From Leptospira soteropolitanensis (lineage in GTDB: Bacteria > Spirochaetota > Leptospiria > Leptospirales > Leptospiraceae): 64,000 nt of DNA. The stretch lies in the NCBI RefSeq assembly GCF_026151655.1, contig NZ_JAMQPN010000002.1, positions 496,001 to 560,000 on the forward strand. Direction: 5' to 3'. Positions 45,738 to 55,050 of the stretch are shown in pieces (the stretch's first letter is position 1; each line of letters opens with the position of its first letter). Made by a program: the position numbers and the translations under genes. Below the pieces are notes generated by a model that worked only from the letters and a program-made list of their open reading frames with translations, did no database searches and was not told where the DNA came from.

Positions 45738-45893
45738 TCAAAGAATGACTGTCGACCTGTTTTCCTTATAGTTTTGATAGATTTGGTCCACGAGAAGACG
45801 AAACGTAGGATCTTCTTTGAGAACCTCCAGTTTTTCTTCCAAACTTAAAACAGAAAATTTAGGATACAAAGCTTTTGTGACAGCAGGCTTCAT
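45738..45893 (-). CDS. Small protein, 51 aa
   Basis: ATG 45893 to TGA 45738. The product (MKPAVTKALYPKFSVLSLEE...) is amphipathic and charged, with codon use like its neighbours. The ribosome binding site is weak. It is upstream of and on the same strand as the 141-aa acidic gene. Function unknown; the call rests on coding-like sequence and position. Confidence 0.4.
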   Translation of the reverse strand: MKPAVTKALYPKFSVLSLEEKLEVLKEDPTFRLLVDQIYQNYKENRSTVIL

Positions 45894-45948
45894 ACCCAAT
45901 AAGTAAACAAACGATTAGTGGTGTCAAGAAAAAAATACTAAACATACG

Positions 45949-47142
45949 TCACGTATTTATGTCTCGATAAACTTTAGTGATTCGTTTTACACCGATCTCC
46001 AAATCATCTTTGTCCAAAAAACTAAAATTCATTCGAAAATAACAGGAAGAACGCCTCGCAGGAGAAAACTCAGACCCAGGGACCATTGCCACACCAGAAG
46101 CCAAACATCGATCCATAAATTCTTTGGAAGATACTTTCGGGTAATCCACCCAAAGGAACATTCCACCTTCGGGGTTAGAAAACTGAGCTTCCGGAAGGTA
46201 TTCGTTCAAAAGAGAAACCAGGATTTCTTTTTTTTGAGAATAAAATTTTTGAATCGAATGAAGGTGACCTTTCCAATCCAATACATTCAAAAGTTTAGAA
46301 ACAACAACTTGCGAAAATTGATTGGAATTCAAATCGTTTCCCTGTTTGATCGCAGTAAAAAGAGGTTGGTACACTTCTGGCACTACTGTCCAACCCAAAC
46401 GAAACCCTGGTGATAAAATTTTCGAAAAACTCCCAAGAACAAACGTAAGGTCACTCCGTTTTCGAAAGGAACTGACGGAAGGATAAATAGTCCCCTTAAA
46501 ATCCAAATATCGATACGCTTCATCTTCAATGAGAATGATTTCTTTTTCATCTAGGATCTTTGCGATTTGTTTTCTTTTTTCCAAAGACCAAGTGTATGTG
46601 GAGGGATTTTGGTAGGATGGATTTGCATAAAAAACATGAATTTTGTTTTGTGATATAATTTCTTCAAACCAATAAAGGTTTGGTCCATCTGGTTCAATGG
46701 GTACACTAAAAAAATTAGGATTGTATGGAGAAAATGCCTGCAAAGCTCCTAAATACACTGGGTCTTCCAATAAAACATTGGTACAAGAATCCATAAACAT
46801 CTTTCCTAAAATATCAAGTCCTTGTTGGGAGCCGTGCGTGATCATTATGGATTTGGGAGAAGACAAAGGAACATCAGTTAGTTTATTTGAAATTTCTGTT
46901 CGAAGTGGAAGATAACCTGCGGAGTCACCATACTGAAATGCAGTTGCAATATTTTCTTTTACCACTGATTCCATCACAGTATTAAGAATGTCTTTTGGAA
47001 GTAAGTTAGGATTAGGAAGTCCTCCCGCAAAAGAAAGAATATCCGAATTTTCAACAGTCAGTTTTAGAATTTCACGAATGACCGAAGTGCGAACAAAAGA
47101 AGTTCGTTTGGCAGAAAAAATACTTGGCATTTCCGTTTTCAT
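45949..47142 (-). CDS. PLP-dependent aminotransferase, class I/II (LysN-like)
   Basis: 397 aa from ATG at 47142. Fold-type I motifs are present: SFAGGLPNPNLLP near the N-terminus, TFQ-like AFQYGDSAGYLPLR, THGSQQGLD, the aspartate that contacts PLP in EDEAYRYLDF, the PLP lysine in LGSFSKILSPGFRLGW, and an Arg-binding C-terminus. It resembles 2-aminoadipate/multi-substrate aminotransferases. Divergently transcribed from a MocR regulator 70 bp away, which probably controls it. Confidence 0.88.
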   Translation of the reverse strand: MKTEMPSIFSAKRTSFVRTSVIREILKLTVENSDILSFAGGLPNPNLLPKDILNTVMESVVKENIATAFQYGDSAGYLPLRTEISNKLTDVPLSSPKSIMITHGSQQGLDILGKMFMDSCTNVLLEDPVYLGALQAFSPYNPNFFSVPIEPDGPNLYWFEEIISQNKIHVFYANPSYQNPSTYTWSLEKRKQIAKILDEKEIILIEDEAYRYLDFKGTIYPSVSSFRKRSDLTFVLGSFSKILSPGFRLGWTVVPEVYQPLFTAIKQGNDLNSNQFSQVVVSKLLNVLDWKGHLHSIQKFYSQKKEILVSLLNEYLPEAQFSNPEGGMFLWVDYPKVSSKEFMDRCLASGVAMVPGSEFSPARRSSCYFRMNFSFLDKDDLEIGVKRITKVYRDINT

Positions 47143-47169
47143 AAGATTAGAATATCAAAAATAGATACT

Positions 47170-47210
47170 ACTGTCCATATACAGTTATTTCAATCTATTA
47201 GTATACAGTT
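47170..47210. promoter_or_regulatory. MocR operator repeats in the divergent intergenic region
   Basis: TATACAGTT occurs twice, at 47178-47186 and 47202-47210, 24 bp apart, as direct repeats. ACTGT-N6-ACAGT (47170-47185) forms an inverted repeat with the first copy. MocR/PdxR regulators bind direct repeats of this kind. TATACA of the second copy ends 5 bp before the ATG at 47213, so it may be the -10 of a leaderless transcript. Confidence 0.55.
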
Positions 47211-47212
47211 TC

Positions 47213-48619
47213 ATGACAAAATACAAACAATTAGCCACCCATCTTAAAACTGAAATAAAATCAGGGTATTATTCCGAAGGAGAAAGGATTCCTTCCCTTA
47301 GAGAAATCCAAAGTTTAAAGTCATGTAGCCTCACCACTGCCAAAGAGGCCTATCGAATTTTAGAAGAAGAAGGATATATCTTTGTTGTCCCTCAGTCAGG
47401 ATACTTTGTGCATCCCAACATTCGCTCAGTCATCTCTGGACCACAAAATGAATTTTATCCAGCAGTAGAAGCTGATGACCGGATCCAACAAATTATGAAT
47501 ACGGTGATGGATCCAAAACTAATTTCTTTTGGTGCAGCCATTCCTTCGGATTTTTATCTCCCACTAGGAGCCCTTACCACTTCTTTTAAAAAAGCACTTA
47601 GGTACAAAGAAATTTTTTCCTATGGCGACTTACAAGGAAACTTAGGGCTTAGAGAATGGATCAGCAAACGCAGTTCCCTCCAAGGATATAGAGTCAACAC
47701 AGAACAAATCCAAATCACAAGCGGATGCACGGAAGCCATTACCTTTTCCTTACTGAGTACAACAGAACCAGGCGATACTGTGATTGTTCCTTCTCCGATT
47801 TATGTTGGATTATTTCAAATTTTAGAAGTACTTAGGCTCAAAGTCGTAGAAATTCCCTATAGAAAAGAGGAAGGGATCTCCACTGATGAATATGAAAAAC
47901 TGATTAAACGACACAAACCAAAAGTTTTTTTATTTTCAGCTAACTTTAATAATCCGAATGGAATTCTTCTTAGTGATTTAGCAAAACAAAACTTAGCAAA
48001 AATTTCTTATTTGTATGGAATTCATTTGGTAGAAGATGATATTTATGGAGATTTATATTTTTCAGGAACTAGGCCAAAACCTTTGGTGAGTTATTTTCCT
48101 CAAGAAACCCAAGGTCCTAAGTCTTATCTTTGTTCCTCGTTTTCCAAAACCATTGCCCCTGGAATTCGGATGGGTTGGGTGGCATCCAAAACGGGAATTC
48201 GAGAATTGAGTAAACAAACAAGAGCATATAAAATCTCAGAAAACAATCCCACCCAGATGGCGGTCTTACAATTTTTAAAACTACAAACTTATGAAAGACA
48301 TCTTAAATTTTTGCGTTCGGAATATAAGAAACTCACAGATGAGTATACAAAACTTTTATCCTTCCATAGTGCCGAAACCCTCGAAATTCAAAAACCAGAT
48401 GGAGGATTTGTGTTATGGATTAAATCACCGTTAGATGGTGACAAACTATTAAGTGAGACCAAAAAAATGGGAATGGCCATTGCACCAGGTTCTCTTTTTG
48501 GGCTTTCTAAACATTGGGACAAACACTTTAGGATCAATGTGTCTGTTGGCGTTTCACCAAAAATTCGTGAAAAACTCATTTTATTCTCCAAGTTATTCTT
48601 AAAAAAACGAAGGCACTAA
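47213..48619 (+). CDS. MocR-type GntR/aminotransferase transcriptional regulator
   Basis: 468 aa from ATG at 47213. An N-terminal GntR winged helix (YKQLATHLKTEIKSGYYSEGERIPSLREI, residues 3-31, recognition helix to about 70) is joined to a class I aminotransferase domain (about 100-465). PLP residues are intact, with the lysine in CSSFSKTIAPGIRMGW. Such regulators use PLP or an amino-acid adduct as signal. Control of the divergent aminotransferase and of itself is likely. No ribosome binding site is visible upstream. Confidence 0.92.
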   Translation: MTKYKQLATHLKTEIKSGYYSEGERIPSLREIQSLKSCSLTTAKEAYRILEEEGYIFVVPQSGYFVHPNIRSVISGPQNEFYPAVEADDRIQQIMNTVMDPKLISFGAAIPSDFYLPLGALTTSFKKALRYKEIFSYGDLQGNLGLREWISKRSSLQGYRVNTEQIQITSGCTEAITFSLLSTTEPGDTVIVPSPIYVGLFQILEVLRLKVVEIPYRKEEGISTDEYEKLIKRHKPKVFLFSANFNNPNGILLSDLAKQNLAKISYLYGIHLVEDDIYGDLYFSGTRPKPLVSYFPQETQGPKSYLCSSFSKTIAPGIRMGWVASKTGIRELSKQTRAYKISENNPTQMAVLQFLKLQTYERHLKFLRSEYKKLTDEYTKLLSFHSAETLEIQKPDGGFVLWIKSPLDGDKLLSETKKMGMAIAPGSLFGLSKHWDKHFRINVSVGVSPKIREKLILFSKLFLKKRRH

Positions 48620-48669
48620 CTCTCAAGTTTTTGGTTGCCAGAAGAGGAATCGAAAACAAGGTCTATACT

Positions 48670-48927
48670 ATGTCAGAAAACACACGCAAGTATTTGGAAA
48701 CTTCTCAGATCATTCCTTCAAAAGGGATGTCTTACACGATGTATGAAATTGAAGGCCAAGATACAATTTTAAGAATGCTCACCTTTATCCCAGACAATGA
48801 TGAGATCCATATTTATCCCAAACCACCGGTAAAAAAACTCTATAAGCCGGAACTATGTAAAAAAGTAGAAGAAAACGAATTTTTAGGTCTTTGGACGATG
48901 GGAGAAGAGAGAAAGGTCGGAAACTAG
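48670..48927 (+). CDS. Hypothetical protein, 85 aa
   Basis: ATG at 48670 after AAGG; an earlier in-frame GTG/TTG is unlikely. Compact, with beta segments (TMYEIEGQDTILRMLTF) and no export signal. No family recognised. It precedes the tRNA-Phe gene, which is on the other strand and ends 8 bp away. Confidence 0.6.
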   Translation: MSENTRKYLETSQIIPSKGMSYTMYEIEGQDTILRMLTFIPDNDEIHIYPKPPVKKLYKPELCKKVEENEFLGLWTMGEERKVGN

Positions 48928-48934
48928 GCAACCG

Positions 48935-49007
<73 letters not shown>

Positions 49008-49077
49008 TTCGGTTACGACCAAAGTATTTTTTCTGATCCCTCTGTCAACGAACCTTTCTATTTTTTGTGAGGACACT

Positions 49078-50013
49078 ATGAAAACCCATTGGAAACAAAA
49101 TACCACCTTAATCCTTTTTTTATTCTTACAAATTCATTGTGCCGCAACCCTCCACAAAACAGGAATTAGTTTAGAACGTTACAAATCCGATTTGGAAACC
49201 AAATCCGTTTTGGTAGAAGGATTACAATGGAAGTATACAGAAAGGCCGGGGACTTCGGAAACCATCCTCGCTGTACATGGATTTGGTGGAGATAAGGACC
49301 ATTGGACCAGGTTTTCTCGCCACCTTACAAAAGGTTTTCATATCATAACGCCAGACCTTCCCGGTTTTGGAGAATCCGACAAACCGGAAGGAATCAACTA
49401 CACCCAAGAAGCACAAGCGGACAGGCTCTTCCAATTCACAGAAACACTCGGTTTGAAAGAATTTCATATCATCGGCAATTCAATGGGTGGCGGGATTGTT
49501 GGAATTTTTGCGGCCAAATACCCGAAAAAAGTAAAATCACTGATTCTTTTCGACAATGCTGGTATTAAAAGTCCTACTCCGAGTGAAATGCAAACCATCG
49601 AGTTCTCGGGAAAACCAAGCCCCCTCCTTGTCACAAGTCCCGAAGACTTTGATAGACTTCTTACCTTTACTTTTGTCAAACCACCCTATCTTCCTGGTTT
49701 TCTAAAAACATACTTTGCTAACAAATCTTTTGCGAACAGAGAATGGAATGCTTCCATTCTAAAACAAATCAGAAAGGAAGGTTATTTTTTAGAAAAACTA
49801 CTTTCACAGATCCAAGCTCCCACTCTAGTCATTTGGGGGAAAGAAGACAGGGTAATTCATTACACAGTGATGGATGTTTTGAAACAAAAAATGAAATCTA
49901 AATTGGAAACGATTCTTTTAGAAAATATGGGACATGCTCCTATGATTGAAGACCCAAAATTGTCCGCCAAACTGGTACAAGACTGGATACTGAACCTAGA
50001 TCGACCAAAATAA
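49078..50013 (+). CDS. Alpha/beta hydrolase lipoprotein
   Basis: 311 aa from ATG at 49078, after GTGAGGAC. The leader ends LQIHC, a lipobox, so the enzyme is lipid-anchored outside the cytoplasm. Oxyanion motif HGFGG; nucleophile Ser in GNSMGGG; acid Asp in WGKEDRVI; catalytic His in MGHAPMIEDP. It could be an esterase, lipase or C-C hydrolase; the substrate is unknown. It stands between tRNA-Phe and coaE. Confidence 0.9.
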   Translation: MKTHWKQNTTLILFLFLQIHCAATLHKTGISLERYKSDLETKSVLVEGLQWKYTERPGTSETILAVHGFGGDKDHWTRFSRHLTKGFHIITPDLPGFGESDKPEGINYTQEAQADRLFQFTETLGLKEFHIIGNSMGGGIVGIFAAKYPKKVKSLILFDNAGIKSPTPSEMQTIEFSGKPSPLLVTSPEDFDRLLTFTFVKPPYLPGFLKTYFANKSFANREWNASILKQIRKEGYFLEKLLSQIQAPTLVIWGKEDRVIHYTVMDVLKQKMKSKLETILLENMGHAPMIEDPKLSAKLVQDWILNLDRPK

Positions 50014-50062
50014 TATATCAAAAACTTTAGTATTTTTTTTCTAAATTAAGATAAAAAAATAC

Positions 50063-50100
50063 TTGTACTTTCACGGGTTTTTTGTGTTATAAACCCGTGA
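50063..50100 (+). promoter_or_regulatory. coaE promoter inside a perfect inverted repeat
   Basis: TCACGGGTTT (50071-50080) and AAACCCGTGA (50091-50100) are perfect 10-base arms with a 10-base loop. TTGTAC (50063-50068) and TTATAA (50087-50092) could be -35 and -10, 18 bp apart. The -10 falls in the loop, and the right arm contains the GTG start at 50097, so transcription and translation would start at about the same base. Confidence 0.45.
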
Positions 50101-50717
50101 CGCCAAAACATAACAACAAAACATTAATAGGAATTACCGGGTCCATTGGATCAGGAAAGTCCACTGTCCTTGCTATGTTTGGTGAGTTAGGGGCAGAAAC
50201 CATTAGTTCTGATGCCATCGCACGTTCTTTCACAGAACCAACAAGTCCCGTCATTGGAGAACTCGTAGAAATCTTTGGTAACTCCATCCTAGATTCAAAC
50301 GGAGCTCCCATCCGCGCCAAAATTGCAGAACTTGCCTTCTCCGACAAAACAAAACTCAAAGCGCTCAATGAACTCCTCCATCCTTTAGTTCGAAAAAACT
50401 TTCTAGAATTCTTAAATTCAAGAAAGGATGGAAGCATTGTTGCTTGGGAAGTTCCGCTACTATTCGAAACCGACGCTCATACCATTTGTGATTTCACAGT
50501 AACTGTGGCAGTGAGTCCCGAAGTGGCCTGGGAAAGAGTCCAAAGCCGTGGTGGCATGGACTATGAAGATTTCCAAAAAAGAAACCTCTCTCAAATGGAT
50601 TTAGAGAAAAAAAAGTCTCTCTCCGATTTTGTCGTAACGAACGATAATCAAAGGGAGAACTTAAAAGAACAAATTGTCATCATTGATTCAGAAATCAAAA
50701 AAAGGATAAAAAAATGA
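50097..50717 (+). CDS. coaE: Dephospho-CoA kinase
   Basis: 206 aa from GTG at 50097 (TTG 50082 is the alternative, but sits inside the inverted repeat). P-loop GITGSIGSGKST is near residue 20, the SDAIAR substrate aspartate follows, and the lid RVQSRGGMD is present. It catalyses the last step of CoA synthesis (EC 2.7.1.24). The stop overlaps the SPOR gene's start by 4 bp (ATGA). No ribosome binding site precedes the start, consistent with a leaderless mRNA. Confidence 0.93.
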   Translation: MTPKHNNKTLIGITGSIGSGKSTVLAMFGELGAETISSDAIARSFTEPTSPVIGELVEIFGNSILDSNGAPIRAKIAELAFSDKTKLKALNELLHPLVRKNFLEFLNSRKDGSIVAWEVPLLFETDAHTICDFTVTVAVSPEVAWERVQSRGGMDYEDFQKRNLSQMDLEKKKSLSDFVVTNDNQRENLKEQIVIIDSEIKKRIKK

Positions 50718-51499
50718 AAGAAAGAGTATTTTACGTAATCAACTTAGATAAACAAAGAATTGGAGTATTGTCCCTCTTTCTTTTTGCACTTTTCTTTTCT
50801 ATTTTTTTCCTTGGGGTTTCTGTTGGGCGAGGGAAACAAGAAGAAGCGCAGTCTCTTCAAAAAAAGAGCGAAGAAACGCAAGGTAAGTCTGAAGTTACAG
50901 ATACTACGATCCCTTCACCAACGCAAACAAGCGGAGCAGATTTGACTGCTGGCACAAACGTTGCTTCTTCTCTAGTCCAAGGAACCAAAACAAAAGAACA
51001 AACATTTGCTTCTCAAGAAATTCCAATGGCCGATGTAGGAAACCACCCTTACTTTGTAGAAACATCTACTGCTAAAGATGAGGAAGAAGAGAAAAAACAA
51101 CAAATTGTAGATTTGACAAAACGCAGAGAAAAACAAGTAGTTAGCACAAAACAAGAAGAACGATTCAAAAACCTGGCTCCCACTTCGAAGGCTTCCAAAT
51201 CGCAAAAACTACCTTCGCAAGTCATATCAGCCAATAAAACAGAAGGAAAACAATTTACAATCCAACTTGCTGCATTTACCAGCAGACAATCTGCGGAAAC
51301 TTTTTTATCTCAACTAAAAACAGATAACAATGGTAAGCTGCCAGCTAAGTCTTTTATCGTTGTAAAAAATGGATACTTTGTAGTGCAAATGGGGAAATCC
51401 AAAGATAAGGGATCTCTTTCCAAAATTATCTCTAAAACTTCTATGCCAAAAGAAATTAAATCCAAGGCAATGGTAGTGAGTTACCAACCGTTATCATAA
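50714..51499 (+). CDS. SPOR-domain membrane protein
   Basis: 261 aa from ATG at 50714. One membrane helix (about residues 17-37) follows a short cytoplasmic tail. A long Q/K/E/T-rich linker then leads to a C-terminal SPOR domain (about 175-255; KQFTIQLAAFTSRQSAETFL...GYFVVQMG). SPOR domains bind denuded septal peptidoglycan, so a role in cell division is likely. Coupled to coaE; followed by a terminator. Confidence 0.9.
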   Translation: MKERVFYVINLDKQRIGVLSLFLFALFFSIFFLGVSVGRGKQEEAQSLQKKSEETQGKSEVTDTTIPSPTQTSGADLTAGTNVASSLVQGTKTKEQTFASQEIPMADVGNHPYFVETSTAKDEEEEKKQQIVDLTKRREKQVVSTKQEERFKNLAPTSKASKSQKLPSQVISANKTEGKQFTIQLAAFTSRQSAETFLSQLKTDNNGKLPAKSFIVVKNGYFVVQMGKSKDKGSLSKIISKTSMPKEIKSKAMVVSYQPLS

Positions 51500-51529
51500 A
51501 AATAGAGATCGTCAAAAACCTTGGCCTTC

Positions 51530-51562
51530 GGCTTTCCTAAAGATTTTAGGAGAGCCTTTTTC
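51530..51562 (+). terminator. Terminator after the coaE-SPOR operon
   Basis: GGCTTTCCTAAA-gatt-TTTAGGAGAGCC (one mismatch) followed by TTTTT. It lies 30 bp downstream of the SPOR gene. Confidence 0.85.
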
Positions 51563-51632
51563 TACCTTAACCCAAACTTCGATTCAGAAATGAATTGCAA
51601 ATTCATAAGTTCGGAATTGTCTAATCCTTAGA

Positions 51633-52049
51633 ATGGAAACAGAGGAAACTCCCCATCATAGTTTGACCTATGGAACCAGTAGGCTTGCTCCCAAAATCAG
51701 TCTTGTGGATCGCGCAAAAGAAATTGAACTGGCAGAGGAATCTGTCCAACTTCACTTACATGGAAAACTGGAAATCATTGCAGGCCAAATCCGTCGCCTA
51801 AAAGAAGAAGCAGAGCTCATCTTAAAACGTGCAGAAAAGGACATTGAACTTCACAAAGCACGCTGCCAATTCGAAAAAAAACCAGGACAAACCATTCATT
51901 TATATGAAAAAGAAAATGGTTCTTATTTTTCTCTCCTTTCTCCCAATGATTGGGGAAACCAACCTCCGCATTCCTACAGAGGCTCCTATATTATGAATCC
52001 AGATAGAAGTTTCACAGAAGTTTTTTTGGATTCCCCAAATAACACCTAA
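51633..52049 (+). CDS. DUF2452 family protein
   Basis: 138 aa from ATG at 51633. The helix VQLHLHGKLEIIAGQIRRLKEEAELIL and the C-terminal FEKKPGQTIHLYEKENGSYFSLLSPNDWG match the DUF2452 pattern. The molecular role is unknown. It is followed after 2 bp by the VanW gene, so both are one transcript. Confidence 0.75.
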   Translation: METEETPHHSLTYGTSRLAPKISLVDRAKEIELAEESVQLHLHGKLEIIAGQIRRLKEEAELILKRAEKDIELHKARCQFEKKPGQTIHLYEKENGSYFSLLSPNDWGNQPPHSYRGSYIMNPDRSFTEVFLDSPNNT

Positions 52050-52051
52050 CT

Positions 52052-52762
52052 TTGATTTCACTTATCAAACGTAAAATCAAAGTGGTCCAGAGATGGTTTG
52101 GGATTCTCATGAAGGGAGGACCTATTCGATTTGGATTAAAATCATCCAACGGTAATTGCAGAATCTGGTCCGAAGGATCTAAACTCACACTTCCCATATT
52201 TCCATCTCCGTTCAAAGAAGGAAAACTCCATAACCTTCAGATTGCCATTGAACGCATGAATCACCGCGTTTTGTATCCAGGAAAAATCTTTTCTTTTTGG
52301 TATGAAATTGGAGAACCGACAACCAAAAAAGGATACAAAGAAGGTCGGGTGATCCGAGGAGGACAAGTTAGTTCTGAAATTGCAGGTGGCCTTTGCCAAT
52401 TGTCAGGGATTATTTATTATTTATCCTTAGAACTTGGTTTAGAAATTTTAGAACGTTTCCCCCACTCTCGTGATTTATACAATGAGGAAACAAGGTTTAC
52501 ACCTCTCGGAACAGATGCATCCATTGTTTATCCAACAAAAGATTTACGTATCAAAAACACTTTTTCTTTTCCTCTGCATTTTTCTTGGGAACTCAAAGAG
52601 TCGGAACTAAGTTTCCACGTCCGATCGGAAAAACCAATCAAACGTAAAAAATTATATTTTAAACAAACTCAAAAAAATGGAATTTCCAATGTCCAAGTTT
52701 TTGTAGATTCTGAGACAGATGGCAAACCCATACTTTATTCCTCCGATGATTACAAATTATAA
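52052..52762 (+). CDS. VanW family protein
   Basis: 236 aa from TTG at 52052. The VanW signature is present: VLYPGKIFSFWYEIGEPT, then IAGGLCQLSGIIYYLSL and ERFPHSRDLY. The family is found in vancomycin-resistance clusters and in many cell-wall contexts; function is not established. Between DUF2452 and a polytopic membrane protein on the same strand, with an overlap downstream. Confidence 0.88.
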   Translation: MISLIKRKIKVVQRWFGILMKGGPIRFGLKSSNGNCRIWSEGSKLTLPIFPSPFKEGKLHNLQIAIERMNHRVLYPGKIFSFWYEIGEPTTKKGYKEGRVIRGGQVSSEIAGGLCQLSGIIYYLSLELGLEILERFPHSRDLYNEETRFTPLGTDASIVYPTKDLRIKNTFSFPLHFSWELKESELSFHVRSEKPIKRKKLYFKQTQKNGISNVQVFVDSETDGKPILYSSDDYKL

Positions 52763-54212
52763 AAAACCTAGTTTTGTTTTATTTATTTTTCTTTTGATTG
52801 TATCTTTACAACTGTTAGTGCAATTGAGTTCTCCTTTTGCCTTTGGAGCCGATGGATATTATTATGCAGCCCAAGTCAATTCCTACCTTACGAAAGGAAG
52901 GTTCTTTAGCCCAGATTCCTCTCCTATTTTATATGGACTGGTTTTATTTTCAAAACTGGGAACAAACATCGTCATAACAAACAAAGTTTTTGTATCATTA
53001 CTCGTAGGATTTTTGTTTTTAGCAGGTTACAGGTTAGCCGTATCATTAACTGAGAATTTTTTCCTATCCATTCTTTTGGGATTGATCCTTGTCTCTTCTT
53101 CCTTTATCCCTCATTTTAGTTTTAACTTTATTAAAAACCTAGGTGGGATCGTTTTTTTTATCTTATTTTTAACAGAACTTTGGATTTTAGAAAATCAAGA
53201 TAACAAAGACAGACGCATCAATTATTTTCGATTGGTTCTATGTTTTGTTTTGGTTTTTCTCAGTCATAAAATCACTGCAGGTATTTCTTTTTTCCTTTTG
53301 TTACCTTTCGTTTGGAAACAGATTCCCCTTTCCAAACTCTATCGTATCCTAATCCTTTTTGGTTTACCTCTTAGTTTGATTGGACTTGGTTTTATATTTC
53401 CCAATATTTTACACTGGAAAGACTTAAAAACAGTTTTATTGGAAGATTTAGAATTTCAGTTCCTTTCTCCGTTTTATAAATACTCACAGATCTTTCCTGA
53501 ATTCCTTTTCGAACAAATTATTTTCTTTTTCTCACCAATAATTTATTGGATCACAAGACCAAAGCTAAAAAATGAATCAAAAGCATTTTATGATAAGCTG
53601 ATTATCTTATTTTTCCTTCTATCACTGCCAGTCTTTAGTTATAGGGCTTTTAGTTTTCCCTTTCGTTTATTCCTTTTGATTTTTATACCTGCAATCCTTT
53701 TGCTACTCCCTGCTCTTTCAAAAATCAAATCGATATTGATCATTGGAATCTTATGTTTGTTATTATTTTTTTACCAGTGGTTTACAATGAACCGAGAGAA
53801 AAATTTTAATAACCAAGACTATAAACTTTATTCGATTTTACTTCCCTTATTGCAAATTCCAAAAGAATCGCTAATCATCGCTCACCAAGGTTTTGATTAT
53901 TTTATTTGTTACAACAAGGCTGGAGACGCCTTTCATTTTTTACCAGAAGAGAAACATAAAAATAGGCCTATTTTTAGGATCGCGTATGGAGTTTCTGCCT
54001 CCGAGTATAAAAGATACCTTCCTCTCGAAACCAAAATTCAATTTTTACCAGGATTTTATTCTGTTTTGGAAGAAGAGAAATGGCAGGAGTTATTAAAACA
54101 ACTGCCAACTGAATCGAAAAAAAGAATTTTGAATTGGAAAAACCCTCATACACACCGAACGAATACGATGTTACGAAATGAATCCTTTAAGGAGCAGAAT
54201 AAGAAGATTTAG
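52746..54212 (+). CDS. Polytopic membrane protein, possible GT-C-type glycosyltransferase
   Basis: About 488 aa from ATG 52746 (52719 also possible; both overlap the VanW gene). Around ten membrane helices and an extracytoplasmic loop with FGADGYYYAAQVNSYL near the N-terminus, similar in position to the D/E-x-x loop of GT-C enzymes (ArnT/PMT type). A C-terminal soluble domain follows (about 380-488). I cannot confirm a lipid-linked sugar donor. Very AT-rich and L/F-rich. Confidence 0.7.
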   Translation: MITNYKKPSFVLFIFLLIVSLQLLVQLSSPFAFGADGYYYAAQVNSYLTKGRFFSPDSSPILYGLVLFSKLGTNIVITNKVFVSLLVGFLFLAGYRLAVSLTENFFLSILLGLILVSSSFIPHFSFNFIKNLGGIVFFILFLTELWILENQDNKDRRINYFRLVLCFVLVFLSHKITAGISFFLLLPFVWKQIPLSKLYRILILFGLPLSLIGLGFIFPNILHWKDLKTVLLEDLEFQFLSPFYKYSQIFPEFLFEQIIFFFSPIIYWITRPKLKNESKAFYDKLIILFFLLSLPVFSYRAFSFPFRLFLLIFIPAILLLLPALSKIKSILIIGILCLLLFFYQWFTMNREKNFNNQDYKLYSILLPLLQIPKESLIIAHQGFDYFICYNKAGDAFHFLPEEKHKNRPIFRIAYGVSASEYKRYLPLETKIQFLPGFYSVLEEEKWQELLKQLPTESKKRILNWKNPHTHRTNTMLRNESFKEQNKKI

Positions 54213-54945
54213 TAAATGCATATTCACTTTTACAAATTTCTTCTTTTTCCTTCTTTTCTTGCATTAATAATAATTTGTCGCCACAAACGGCAAAGTAAAT
54301 ATTTTCTTTTCCAACCACTGGATATGTGCTTAAAGAAACCAAATGCATATCCGAATCAGAGTATTCAAAATAAGCATTATTGTAGGCCGTTCGTTCTTCT
54401 TCCGTTTGTGGAAATTGGATAAAAACCGATGGACGAACCAACCTAAATTTTGTATCAAAAACCAAATGGTCTGAATATACTTCAAACACACCTTCCAACT
54501 TTTCATTGATACCAGAATAAGAATTGAATTTTCTATAAACAAAGTTTTCCCCATCGAACTCAATTGTATCTGTACATTCCATTCTTTCGGGGAGTTTACA
54601 AAATACAAAATTTCCCTGAACTGCGGCAATCATGGCATCTCGAGATTCTACCTTTGTATTAGAAAGATATCCGCCGAAGACCCAACCAGTGATTTCCTTA
54701 GATTGCACTTTGTACCAGTAAGCAGTAAGTCCATCAATCTCCATATCATTCTCTGAACGTTCTAAAACTTTTACTTCATCACCTAGTTTTAGTTTTCCCA
54801 CTTTTTCCCCATCTAAATTAGGTGTTTTTCTCGCATTGAGGACAGTAGCAGAAATAAATGCATTTTTACCCACTTCAATTGTCGGTGACTTTTTACATTG
54901 AAACAAAACAAGACAGGTAAAAATAATTAGAAACAGTTTCTTCAT
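54187..54945 (-). CDS. SH3-domain lipoprotein
   Basis: 252 aa from ATG at 54945 (an earlier TTG at 54981 lacks a signal). The leader ends LVLFQC, a lipobox. Residues about 25-90 are a bacterial SH3 domain: SATVLNARKTPNLDGEKVGKLKLGDEVKVLE and WYKVQ...GWVFGGYLS. A beta-rich unknown domain follows. SH3b domains bind peptidoglycan. The 3' end overlaps the preceding convergent gene by 26 bp. Confidence 0.82.
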   Translation of the reverse strand: MKKLFLIIFTCLVLFQCKKSPTIEVGKNAFISATVLNARKTPNLDGEKVGKLKLGDEVKVLERSENDMEIDGLTAYWYKVQSKEITGWVFGGYLSNTKVESRDAMIAAVQGNFVFCKLPERMECTDTIEFDGENFVYRKFNSYSGINEKLEGVFEVYSDHLVFDTKFRLVRPSVFIQFPQTEEERTAYNNAYFEYSDSDMHLVSLSTYPVVGKENIYFAVCGDKLLLMQEKKEKEEICKSEYAFTKSSYSAP

Positions 54946-55007
54946 GAAAGAAAGATTGGCTTTGGGGAGAAAATTTGGCAAGAAAAAATGTGATTCTTAG
55001 AAGAAAG

Positions 55008-55036
55008 AAAACCACCTAACAAAAAAAGGTGGTTTT
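55008..55036 (-). terminator. Terminator of the YidB-like gene
   Basis: AAAACCACC, an 11-base loop, GGTGGTTTT. It lies 15 bp downstream of the stop of the leftward YidB-like gene and could stop transcription in either direction. Confidence 0.7.
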
Positions 55037-55050
55037 ACTCAAAAACAACT

